The notes under the pieces: model-generated
The model's database searches: none
Seen by the model: only the letters and a program-made list of their open reading frames with translations
What the model was told of the DNA's origin: nothing
Made by a program: the position numbers and the translations under genes
From: JAAFIM01 sp964467315
GTDB lineage: Bacteria; Bacteroidota; Bacteroidia; Chitinophagales; Saprospiraceae
DNA length: 59,189 nt
Direction: 5' to 3'
Assembly: GCA_964467315.1 (NCBI GenBank)
Contig: CAYXSA010000015.1
Span: 1-59,189, forward strand
Shown: positions 1 through 6,936 of the stretch, piece after piece
Layout of the letters: every line of letters starts with the position of its first letter
Numbering within the stretch: the first letter of the stretch is position 1

Positions 1-54
1 CCGACCGCCGCGCCCGCCCTTTGCGGGCATTGCGGCGGGCACGCCCAAAAAAAA
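1..54 (-). repeat. Family A intergenic repeat, copy 1 (cut by window edge)
   Basis: Reads on the minus strand as a T-run, GGGCGTGCCC, a GC-rich segment with internal GCCCGC/GCGGGC pairing, then GGTCGG, where the window ends. This is the left half of the family A element described at 2738-2885. Confidence 0.85.
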
Positions 55-58
55 TGCT

Positions 59-802
59 TTATTTTCGTTCTGTGTCGAACCAAATGAGGGCGACTTCGCC
101 TGTGTCTTCTATTTTGAGGGCGTAGACAATCGGCATGATGGGCAGGGCTTTGCCTACAGTCATACTGTCTTGCAAGCAGGCAGCGCAGTCTGTTTTCGGA
201 ATAAGTTTGATTTTGCAGCCCGCCTGCTCGATGGTATACACTTTAACGCCGTCGATGATGCTATTTTCTACGAGTTGGGCTTCAGCGATGCGAACGCGTT
301 TGAAATCGCCCTCACGGCTCAATAAGGGCGTATTTGGCTGGGCGATGGCGCATATTTGGCTGCTGCTTGCAGTGCCAAGATGAGAAAGCATAGGGACATC
401 TTTTGCTGCTATAGCGGCGTAGTGCTGTGTGGTCGGCTCTGGTTTGGCGGCAGGCGAGAAAAGCCATATCGCTGCGATACCAACGAGCGCCAGCAACGAA
501 ACGCCTATCAGTGCCCATAGCCATTTAGGCAGATTTTTTTGGGGCGTGTCGCTTGTCTTTGAGGGTGTTTTATCGCCGCTCGTGGCGGCTAATACCTTTC
601 GCATAGCCTGTTCGCTTGCTTCGGGCGATACGGTATCGAGCAGGTCTTGCATCTGCAAAAAAATCAGGTCTTCGTATTGCTCGCGGATATTTTCGTTGCT
701 GGCGATGGCTGCGTGTAGGCTTTGCCGCTCGGCTTCGCTAAGTCGCTGCGGGTCAGCAACGAGATAATATAGCTGATTGCTTATATTTTTAGGAGTGTCC
801 AT
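59..802 (-). CDS. Membrane anti-sigma-factor-like protein
   Basis: A 247-residue protein with a soluble N-terminal part (residues 1-90, acidic and helical, rich in Glu/Gln/Leu), one strong membrane segment (about 94-115, preceded by PKW) and a C-terminal domain (about 120-247) predicted outside the membrane. That domain carries a Cys cluster with a CAAC motif near residue 207. The gene starts inside the end of the upstream sigma-factor gene (22 bp overlap), which implies translational coupling. Soluble N-terminus, single TM and extracytoplasmic sensor domain directly after a sigma gene is the classical anti-sigma arrangement, so the inferred role is to hold the sigma factor at the membrane. 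I see no zinc-binding HxxxCxxC (ZAS) signature, so the assignment rests on context and topology, not on a recognised anti-sigma fold. Confidence 0.6.
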   Translation of the reverse strand: MDTPKNISNQLYYLVADPQRLSEAERQSLHAAIASNENIREQYEDLIFLQMQDLLDTVSPEASEQAMRKVLAATSGDKTPSKTSDTPQKNLPKWLWALIGVSLLALVGIAAIWLFSPAAKPEPTTQHYAAIAAKDVPMLSHLGTASSSQICAIAQPNTPLLSREGDFKRVRIAEAQLVENSIIDGVKVYTIEQAGCKIKLIPKTDCAACLQDSMTVGKALPIMPIVYALKIEDTGEVALIWFDTERK

Positions 803-1872
803 AAGTCGTTGTCGTTGAGGAAATTGGTGATTTTGGTTAGCAGTTCCGCGAATTGTTTGGCTTGCATTTTCCCGATTTCGGCTTTGCTGTTACCGTGTAC
901 GAAATCGAAAAATTGGCGGCGTAAGGCTTCGTCATCAATGAGCAGCCACAATTCAAAAAGCGGCGGCTTCGCTTTTGCGTGTCCCCATGCTGCTGTGGTA
1001 TTTGTTACGTTCAGTTTTTGTATCAGCCGCTGCCAAGCCTTTGGGTCAAAGGAAGTATCGCATAGAGTTTTCCAATCGTAGCTTTGGGGCAAGCCTAAGC
1101 GCAGGCATTTGAGTAGATGGTTGCTGGCGTTGCGTTTTCCATTTTGATAATGTTCCAGCGCAGTGGGCTGGCTTACGCCCATTTCCTGAGCGACATTTGC
1201 TAAGGGCAAGCCCCCAAAATACTGATCATAAAACAAAACTGCTTGTTTTTGTCTTGCAGTGATATGGGAGAGCAGCCAAGCGATAAGAAAAGAAAATACT
1301 ACCCCTGTCGCTCGGTTATTGTTTACCAAGCGATAAATAGCTTTTAGCTTCGCTGCCATCTCGTTGGACTGCTCTCTTTCTTCGGGCGTTTTTTTGTCGC
1401 TCGGCACAAAAAATTCGTAAAGTATATGCCTATTATTGTCGTGATTATCCGATAGACGGAACTGGGATAATACACTTTGGTAATTTTCCGTTTCTTTTTG
1501 CGTTTCTACTGCAAAACGGTTCATTTTATCCACGAGTTTTTCGTTTTCGACGTAGATTTCGCGGTTTTTGCGTCGTAGATAGTCCACTGCCTGATTGTGC
1601 GCAACCGTCCAAAAATAACTTTTGGGGGTTCTGATATTATCGTCTAAGACATCTGTCGACGAAGATGATAGAGGTTCATCAATACGCGAATTAGCCTCCT
1701 TTTTCAGCTTATTGTACACCTTTAGAAACGTCTCATGCACAATATCTTCCCTTTCGGCAGTATCTAAGCCGTGCCCGAATTTGGCTACCAGCGAGGCGAT
1801 AAGATGCGGGAATAGCTGCTCCCAATTTTGGCGCACAAACTCATCCCAATTTTCAAAATAAAGTGGTGGCAT
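781..1872 (-). CDS. RNA polymerase sigma-70 family factor (ECF-like) with long extensions
   Basis: A 363-residue sigma factor. Region 2 is visible at about residues 40-120 (DIVHETFLKVY, then the -10-recognition-like stretch SYFWTVAHNQAVDYLRR). Region 4 follows at about 205-255 (TARQKQAVLFYDQYFGG, then the helix-turn-helix LANVAQEMGVSQPTALEH). ECF sigmas are usually near 180-200 residues; this one has a linker of about 80 residues between the two regions and about 110 residues after region 4 with no recognised domain. The first gene of the operon, a secreted caspase-like protein, ends 5 bp upstream, and the anti-sigma-like gene overlaps downstream. It therefore probably controls a regulon that includes its own operon and perhaps the neighbouring caspase genes. 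Sigma-family assignment is firm; the role of the C-terminal extension is unknown. Confidence 0.85.
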   Translation of the reverse strand: MPPLYFENWDEFVRQNWEQLFPHLIASLVAKFGHGLDTAEREDIVHETFLKVYNKLKKEANSRIDEPLSSSSTDVLDDNIRTPKSYFWTVAHNQAVDYLRRKNREIYVENEKLVDKMNRFAVETQKETENYQSVLSQFRLSDNHDNNRHILYEFFVPSDKKTPEEREQSNEMAAKLKAIYRLVNNNRATGVVFSFLIAWLLSHITARQKQAVLFYDQYFGGLPLANVAQEMGVSQPTALEHYQNGKRNASNHLLKCLRLGLPQSYDWKTLCDTSFDPKAWQRLIQKLNVTNTTAAWGHAKAKPPLFELWLLIDDEALRRQFFDFVHGNSKAEIGKMQAKQFAELLTKITNFLNDNDLWTLLKI

Positions 1873-1877
1873 AGGTT

Positions 1878-2699
1878 TTATGGGGTTGGTGTTGGTATTT
1901 GAATAAGGGTTTGGGTACCACCGCTAAAAAAATCCACCTTGCCGTATAATTTACGGCGAGCATTCTCAATAGTAGCAGAGCTATCATTGCCCCCTGTGAT
2001 TATGCTAAACGTTGCTATAACAGCATTGGTGAATGCGCCCCCCGTTTGGGTATTCACGCTGCTTTTTTGTCCTGGTGCGGCGCTTGCGCAAAGCCAGTTG
2101 GGGGCACTGAATACCATTTTTCTGAATTTAGTGCTGCCGCCATTGCCTTTGCTTTGCCCACTGTCTGGGAGTTTGATAGGTATGACTTTGTCGTTGCAGG
2201 CTTCTACGAGCATAATTACGTGGTCGTAGATTTTTTGATTTCCGCTTTTCGCGTTCACCAATTGGTCGAATGTTTGGCGCGAGTCTATCGAGGACATTCG
2301 GCTGATTTGCGCAGCTTCTACTGCTGTTGGGTGCAAAATTAGCTGCGGGAATAGCTCTTTTCCGTTGTTGTATCCATGTATAAACCACCAAAAAAGCAGG
2401 ATTTGCTTGCCGTTTTGGGGGCGTGGCTGCTGCATTAGATTCTTCAAAAGTTGAGTTATGCCCTGCATTGTTACGTTGTCGCCTTCGAGGATATGCAAGC
2501 ATATACGATCTTTCGGAAAGTCATTTTTCAAAGTAGAGTCTTGCATTTCCACGTATCGGCGCAGAATTTTTGCGCCCTCGCTGATGCTCACGGTCTTGTC
2601 ATTAGTTACCGCTACCAATACGATATGCCAAGTATCTTGGCTCCGCGCCTCCATAATACAGAGCGCAAGCAGGCAAAGCAAAAAAAAGATTTTTTTCAT
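1878..2699 (-). CDS. Secreted caspase-like protein 1 (HG/EACN type)
   Basis: A 273-residue protein with an N-terminal signal peptide (MKKIFFLLCLLALC, cut near ARS|Q). The body follows a caspase-like (clan CD) plan: a hydrophobic strand ending in the candidate catalytic His (FIHG, His108), then a second strand ending in the candidate catalytic Cys (VEACND, Cys168), then ASAAPGQKS and GGAF, which match the substrate-cleft region of C14-type peptidases. Two paralogues with the same HG...EACN signature lie at 5087-6004 and 6937-7914. It is the first gene of an operon with the sigma factor and anti-sigma-like protein. Its substrate is unknown. The signature is divergent from canonical SGHG/DAC caspases, so peptidase activity is inferred from the His/Cys spacing and may not be retained. 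Confidence 0.6.
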   Translation of the reverse strand: MKKIFFLLCLLALCIMEARSQDTWHIVLVAVTNDKTVSISEGAKILRRYVEMQDSTLKNDFPKDRICLHILEGDNVTMQGITQLLKNLMQQPRPQNGKQILLFWWFIHGYNNGKELFPQLILHPTAVEAAQISRMSSIDSRQTFDQLVNAKSGNQKIYDHVIMLVEACNDKVIPIKLPDSGQSKGNGGSTKFRKMVFSAPNWLCASAAPGQKSSVNTQTGGAFTNAVIATFSIITGGNDSSATIENARRKLYGKVDFFSGGTQTLIQIPTPTP

Positions 2700-2737
2700 A
2701 GTTTGGAGTTTTTTCTGTTTATTTGGTCAATTATTTT

Positions 2738-2885
2738 GGGCGTGCCCCCGCCCCTGCCTGCGCTGTAAAGCCGTAGCACGCTACGGCTTTACAGCGCAGG
2801 CACGCCGCCGTTGGCGGCGCAAAAAGGGGGGCGGGGTCGGGCTATTCGGGGCAGCCACAAGAGCTGCCCCTACTATCCCTCACGC
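2738..2885 (+). repeat. Family A intergenic repeat, copy 2 (describes the family)
   Basis: A full copy: GGGCGTGCCC, a GC-rich arm pair, the block GGTCGGGCTAT, a variable hairpin (GGGGCAGC...GCTGCCCC) and the right end TATCCCTCACGC. The ends form a short inverted repeat (GCGTG/CACGC). In this copy a further hairpin, AAGCCGTAGC/GCTACGGCTT, is nested in the left arm, itself flanked by GCCTGCGCTG/CAGCGCAGGC. It is predicted to fold into a multi-stem structure as RNA or single-stranded DNA. Confidence 0.9.
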
Positions 2886-3014
2886 ATTTTTTCGAAACTT
2901 TTTTCCTGAAAACCCTAAGTTCATCGCTTGACTATCGTCCTTTAGACGCAGGTGTAAAGGATTACTTAGGGGATTTAGAAATTTTTTTTTATTTTTTTGA
3001 AAATTAAGTATTTG

Positions 3015-3170
3015 CAAAACTCACCCCCCCGCCCCTCTCTTTTTCACTACGCTCAAAGAGAGGGGAGCTACAGGTTGCAAAAAATATAGTATATACTATG
3101 ATCTTATCGATTTCCCCCCTCTCTTTGAGCATAGCGAAAAAGAGAGGGGGGATAAAGGGGGGTGAGTTTT
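3015..3170. repeat. Large inverted-repeat element with palindromic centre (MITE-like)
   Basis: The left end AAAACTCACCCCCC and right end GGGGGGTGAGTTTT are inverted copies. Each arm contains its own smaller palindrome (CCTCTCTTT ... AAAGAGAGG). The middle holds a perfect 14-bp palindrome, ATAGTATATACTAT (3086-3099). The arms differ by small indels. It has no coding capacity and no recognised transposase. It could be a miniature mobile element, an RNA cruciform or a regulatory site for the gene starting at 3212. Confidence 0.7.
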
Positions 3171-3211
3171 GAAAAATCACTTAACAATGTACTTATGCAA
3201 ACATCAAGACT

Positions 3212-4747
3212 ATGCAGCACTTCTTGTTGACATTGTTTTTTCTATTCGGCTCGGCTGCGCTGCTTTGGGGGCAGCGAGGGAAAACGCATCTACTATTTTT
3301 GTCTTGCGATAATTATCAGCATATCCGCAAATTACAGTTCCCCAACAAAGAAGCTACCGACCTACACGGTTTAATTGTTGGCAAATACCTTATAGATGGC
3401 ACTATTATCCATCTCAAAGACCCGACGCTTGCCGAAGCAAAAAAGGCTTTTGAGCAAATAAGAGACTCGAGCACCAACGACGATAATTTGCTTATCTTTT
3501 TTTCTGGACATGGCGAAGAGATAAAGTCGCATTATTATTGGGCTTTTGTAGATAGTAAAGCGGATATAGGCAGTACGATGCTTTCTTCTAAGCAGGTTTA
3601 TGATTATATCTATTCTACAAAGGCACTGCATACGCTTGTACTTGTTGATGCTTGTTTCGGGGGTGGCATCTTCTTAAAGTCAGGGGACTTCGACGAGGAA
3701 AGCGAAAGCGATGCAGAAAGTACCTCCTCTTGTTTTGCTATTTCGTCGACTGCCTTGCGTAGAGTAGGCGATGGCAATGCTTTTTTTCCTGCCTTATACA
3801 GTACACTCGAAGAAAATAAAAACCCTAAACTATCGCAAACCGAATTGCGCGATAGCATCGAAATAAAAGTAAAACGCGCAAGAAAAAACAACGAAAAAGG
3901 CAGCAAAGATGTCAATATACACTCTGGACCACTTGCAGGAGAACGCATAGGCGGCAAATTCTTTTTCTATAAAAGAGATACGCCGCTACACGACTTACCT
4001 TCTCCTCCTACACCCCTGAAACTATCTAATGGCAGTCTACACACAGAACCCCTAAGCAGCGGAATCTATATAGAGATGATTTATGTAGAAGGCGGTAGCT
4101 TTATGATGGGCTGTACCAGCGAACAAGGCAACGATTGTTGGGACAATGAAAAGCCAGCCCATAAGGTAAGTGTAGACGGTTTTTATATAGGCAAATATGA
4201 AGTAACCCAAGGTCAATGGAAATCAATCATGGGCACAAATCCCTCAAAATTCAAAAACTGCGACCAATGCCCCGTAGAGCAAGTAGATTGGAACAATACG
4301 CAGGAATTTATACAGAAGCTGAACCAACAAACAGGCAAAACCTATCGCCTGCCTACAGAAGCCGAATGGGAATACGCCGCACGCGGCGGCAATGAAACTA
4401 AGGGATACAAATACGCAGGCGGAAACTTGGTGGACGGCGTGGCTTGGTGCTATTACAATAGCAATTATAAAACTCAACCTGTCGGCGAAAAAAAACCTAA
4501 CGAATTGGGCATTTATGATATGTCGGGCAATGTCGAGGAGTGGTGTTCTGATTGGTATGACCCCAACTACTATGTTAGTTCTCCTGTATATAATCCGCGT
4601 GGAGCAAATAGCGGGACGACGAAAGTTTTGCGTAGCAGTTATCGGAAAACTGATGATAGGGGCTGTCGCATAACGGTTCGTCGGGGCAATTATCCTATAA
4701 GCACACTCAACTATGGTTATGGCTTCCGCCTCGTCTTAGTCCCATAG
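3212..4747 (+). CDS. Secreted caspase-like / SUMF (FGE-sulfatase fold) fusion protein
   Basis: A 511-residue protein with a signal peptide (MQHFLLTLFFLFG, cut near WGQ). Residues about 24-245 form a canonical C14 caspase-like domain with catalytic dyad His100 (FFSGHGE) and Cys148 (LVDACFGGG). Residues about 275-511 form a formylglycine-generating-enzyme/SUMF domain of C-type-lectin-like fold (GGSFMMG, GKYEVTQGQW, YRLPTEAEWEYAARGG, GIYDMSGNVEEWC, GFRLV). The usual RGGSW block near the C-terminus is replaced by RSSYR, and the surrounding 30 or so residues look scrambled, as in variable regions of diversity-generating retroelements (see findings). It is likely an exported protease with a binding or display module. 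It stands alone on the plus strand, divergent from the sigma operon and convergent with the caspase at 5087-6004. Enzymatic FGE activity is unlikely. Confidence 0.82.
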   Translation: MQHFLLTLFFLFGSAALLWGQRGKTHLLFLSCDNYQHIRKLQFPNKEATDLHGLIVGKYLIDGTIIHLKDPTLAEAKKAFEQIRDSSTNDDNLLIFFSGHGEEIKSHYYWAFVDSKADIGSTMLSSKQVYDYIYSTKALHTLVLVDACFGGGIFLKSGDFDEESESDAESTSSCFAISSTALRRVGDGNAFFPALYSTLEENKNPKLSQTELRDSIEIKVKRARKNNEKGSKDVNIHSGPLAGERIGGKFFFYKRDTPLHDLPSPPTPLKLSNGSLHTEPLSSGIYIEMIYVEGGSFMMGCTSEQGNDCWDNEKPAHKVSVDGFYIGKYEVTQGQWKSIMGTNPSKFKNCDQCPVEQVDWNNTQEFIQKLNQQTGKTYRLPTEAEWEYAARGGNETKGYKYAGGNLVDGVAWCYYNSNYKTQPVGEKKPNELGIYDMSGNVEEWCSDWYDPNYYVSSPVYNPRGANSGTTKVLRSSYRKTDDRGCRITVRRGNYPISTLNYGYGFRLVLVP

Positions 4748-4863
4748 CCCGCGCCTTTGCGCGGGCGGGGCTTGCCTGCGTGAGGGATAGTAGGGGCAGC
4801 TCTTGTGGCTGCCCCGAATAGCCCGACCGCCCGACCTTTAAGGAGGGCGGGCACGCCCAAAAA
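4747..4863 (-). repeat. Family A intergenic repeat, copy 3
   Basis: Minus orientation, between convergent genes. The trailing hairpin (GCCCGCGC, CTTT loop, GCGCGGGC; 4747-4766) begins at the last base of the stop codon of the caspase-SUMF gene, so it also lies immediately after the putative variable region. The variable hairpin is the GGGGCAGC/GCTGCCCC type. Confidence 0.88.
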
Positions 4864-5011
4864 GAAAAAATAAATAAGGCAATACCTTCAGCAGCCCGCA
4901 GCCCAGCAGCAGCAGCAATACCCAAACAGAACAAACTACCAGGAGCAGCCAACAAAAAGGACTGCTCGCACGGATATTCTTCAAAAACAAATAGCCGAAG
5001 CAAAAAGAAAT

Positions 5012-5049
5012 CGCCCCGCTGGTCGCAAAGACAGGCGGGGCGTTTTTTT
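5012..5049. terminator. Bidirectional rho-independent terminator
   Basis: CGCCCCGC (5012-5019) pairs with GCGGGGCG (5035-5042), followed by seven T on the plus strand and, on the minus strand, by ATTTCTTTTT. It sits between the convergent genes ending at 4747 (plus) and 5087 (minus), and probably serves the minus-strand caspase unit at least. Confidence 0.8.
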
Positions 5050-5086
5050 GGGGCAAATAAATTGGTTCTCCCTTAGGCGTAGAGGG

Positions 5087-6004
5087 TTATTTTTGCATGG
5101 CGGCGGGCAGGTTGGGTTTGAGCACATCGAGCAGGGCGCTGCCGCTGCCTGCATTGGTTTGAGCGGGGGGGACAAACTGTGGAATAGCACCCGCAAAAAA
5201 CATAGGTGTTTGGTGCCAATTTACTTTAGAGCTGATATGCAAAGAGTATTTGCGGGTTTGGTCAAAGAACCCATTATCGCAAGAGAAACAGGCTGAAGCT
5301 CGGTTTTGCTCTACGGCATTCAAAGAGATAGCACAAGCGTAAAACAAAATCATCGGCACAGCCTTTTGTCCGTAGCTTGCAGGCAAGATAAGGGTACTTT
5401 TCTCGCTGCTGAGTAACTTTAGGATATGTTCACCGCCTTTATCCTGTGGCGACAAAGTCGGGGTATTGCGAGCTTGTGGAAGGTCGTCGATATCGACAAG
5501 GTCCGCGCCGTTGCAGGCTTCAACCCAAATATGGACAAAATCGAAATTGGAGCGAAGGCGCAATTGGTCGTAAGTGCTTTCTAAATCTACGAGGTTGCCT
5601 TGATGCTCTACTTTCCCATGCGTTAGGATAAGATGCGGAATCTGGCTATTGGTCTGCTCAAAATTAACTCCATGCAAGGCACCGACGATGAGCAGTATTT
5701 TGGTGGTATTGGCGCGTTTGCCTTCTGCCATCAGCGTAGCAAGTGTATTGTCGAAATGAGCTTTCGAGAAGGTATTATCGCATATTTCGTAGCTGACAAG
5801 TTTTGCGCCTATTTTATAGGCAATGTCCTGCATAACGGCTCTCGTGCGCGGTAATGCCAAATCGCCCAATTTTGCATCTAAGGCATTTTTGTAGGGTGTT
5901 TGGTATGCTCCCAAATAAACGACGTGCAGTTCTATATTGGCTTGGCTTTTTGCCTCGCCAACGACCAGCCCAAGCAGCAAAAATAGGAAGATATATGCTT
6001 TCAT
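5087..6004 (-). CDS. Secreted caspase-like protein 2 (HG/EACN type)
   Basis: A 305-residue protein with signal peptide MKAYIFLFLLLGLVVG, cut near AKS|Q. The caspase-like core has candidate catalytic His111 (VGALHG) and Cys164 (VEACNG), then LPASYGQK, matching the cleft segment of the paralogues at 1878 and 6937. The middle of the protein differs strongly from the paralogues, so the family diverges fast outside the active-site strands. The vWA protein gene ends 26 bp upstream on the same strand, so the two are probably cotranscribed, and a terminator follows at 5012-5049. It is presumed periplasmic or secreted; activity is inferred, the target unknown. Confidence 0.6.
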   Translation of the reverse strand: MKAYIFLFLLLGLVVGEAKSQANIELHVVYLGAYQTPYKNALDAKLGDLALPRTRAVMQDIAYKIGAKLVSYEICDNTFSKAHFDNTLATLMAEGKRANTTKILLIVGALHGVNFEQTNSQIPHLILTHGKVEHQGNLVDLESTYDQLRLRSNFDFVHIWVEACNGADLVDIDDLPQARNTPTLSPQDKGGEHILKLLSSEKSTLILPASYGQKAVPMILFYACAISLNAVEQNRASACFSCDNGFFDQTRKYSLHISSKVNWHQTPMFFAGAIPQFVPPAQTNAGSGSALLDVLKPNLPAAMQK

Positions 6005-6030
6005 AGGAAATGATGATTTTGGGAGGTGAT

Positions 6031-6744
6031 TTATTGCTTGCGCCAGCCGCGAGTATTGGGAATGGTGAATTTGCTGGGGCTAAGCGTGTATGCAGACAGC
6101 ATATAATTTTGCAGCCCCATAGTAGCATCGGCAAAAAGCAAATTGAACGAATTGGTGCCGTTTACAGCATAGGCATCGTCGGACAAACTGCTTAAAAAAT
6201 TAATATCGGCACTTGCTACGCCAAATGAGATGACTTGTACGCCTTTGGCGCGCAGGTCGGCGGCGGCGGCGCGGGTAGCACTTGCGTCATTGGGCATACC
6301 GTCAGTGAGGAGCAGCACTACGGGCGGATAGGCGTGTTTGCGCTGTGCAAGTAGTTGGTCGGCTTGGCGTAAAGCCCCCGCCATATCTGTGCTGCCCGGC
6401 GTGCCCGCGATGGTATTGGGGGTTTCGCCCTTTTTTACGGGGGCACAAGCACGCACGACATTGCTCGAAGACTCGAAGGTAACGATACCAAGGCGCAAGC
6501 CTTCGAGATTGGGAGTGCGTTGTATCGCGACAAATAGTTCGCGCACAGCCTCGTTGAGATAGGTGATATCTTGGCTGCTCATGGAGCCAGAAATATCGAA
6601 AAGCACGACGACATCTACAGTTACCTGCGTGTGCACGGATAGTAGCATATCGGACGAGATACGGTCATATCGGTCGAGTTGTGCCGATACGGAAGCCGTG
6701 CCCCAAAGGCAGGCTACAAAAAACAGAAAAGAGACTCGCAACAT
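6031..6744 (-). CDS. Secreted von Willebrand factor A (vWA) domain protein
   Basis: A 237-residue protein with a signal peptide (cut near SVSAQ). Residues about 42-215 form a vWA domain with an intact MIDAS metal site: DISGSM (Asp50, Ser52, Ser54), the Thr of GSTDM (Thr119) and the Asp of LLTDGMPND (Asp148). Such domains bind protein partners through a divalent metal. It ends with a short basic tail (GWRKQ) and has no membrane anchor. It is the first gene of a two-gene unit with secreted caspase-like protein 2 (26 bp gap), so it may recruit or regulate that protein. The link is inferred from position only. Confidence 0.85.
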   Translation of the reverse strand: MLRVSFLFFVACLWGTASVSAQLDRYDRISSDMLLSVHTQVTVDVVVLFDISGSMSSQDITYLNEAVRELFVAIQRTPNLEGLRLGIVTFESSSNVVRACAPVKKGETPNTIAGTPGSTDMAGALRQADQLLAQRKHAYPPVVLLLTDGMPNDASATRAAAADLRAKGVQVISFGVASADINFLSSLSDDAYAVNGTNSFNLLFADATMGLQNYMLSAYTLSPSKFTIPNTRGWRKQ

Positions 6745-6936
6745 GATAATAAAATTTTGGTGGGAAAATTTACTATCATTGACGCAATGCGAGGGCGCTA
6801 CTTAGGGTGTTTAGGCGATTTTTTGCAAAAAAGTTAATTCGTAGCCCGAAAACTAAAAATAGAGCATGTCACCTTTTGCTTCGCGTCTACTTCACTTCGT
6901 GGATGGCTGCGCCGTTCGTGGTAGGCGTGGGGGTGC

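Larger units (their letters stand above)
2700..3211. other. Divergent intergenic region without a gene
   Basis: 512 bp between the minus-strand sigma operon and the plus-strand caspase-SUMF gene. It contains one family A repeat (2738-2885) and a large inverted repeat (3015-3170). Short frames here are translations of the repeats. No clear TAnnTTTG promoter box was found for either flanking gene. Confidence 0.7.

Noticed and set aside
2451..2931. Plus-strand frames of 105-157 codons opposite and beyond caspase-like gene 1
   Set aside because: They are antisense to the signal-peptide region of that gene and continue into repeat copy 2.
3212..4747. A complete diversity-generating retroelement in the window
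   Set aside because: No reverse transcriptase, accessory gene or template repeat was found in the window, so only a possible remote target is reported.
4838..5056. A 72-codon minus-strand frame with a hydrophobic, membrane-like stretch
   Set aside because: It runs through a terminator and into a family A repeat, and its hydrophobicity comes from CAG/GCA-rich DNA read backwards. A real small membrane protein cannot be excluded but is not supported.
5087..5110. An LPxTG-type sortase signal in the RiPP precursor (8170-8310), suggested by PETGG
   Set aside because: The PETGG motif occurs twice inside a 46-residue peptide without a membrane helix or signal peptide, and sortase sorting is not expected in Bacteroidota. 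(The coordinates given are only a placeholder near the island; the motif is at 8203-8253.)
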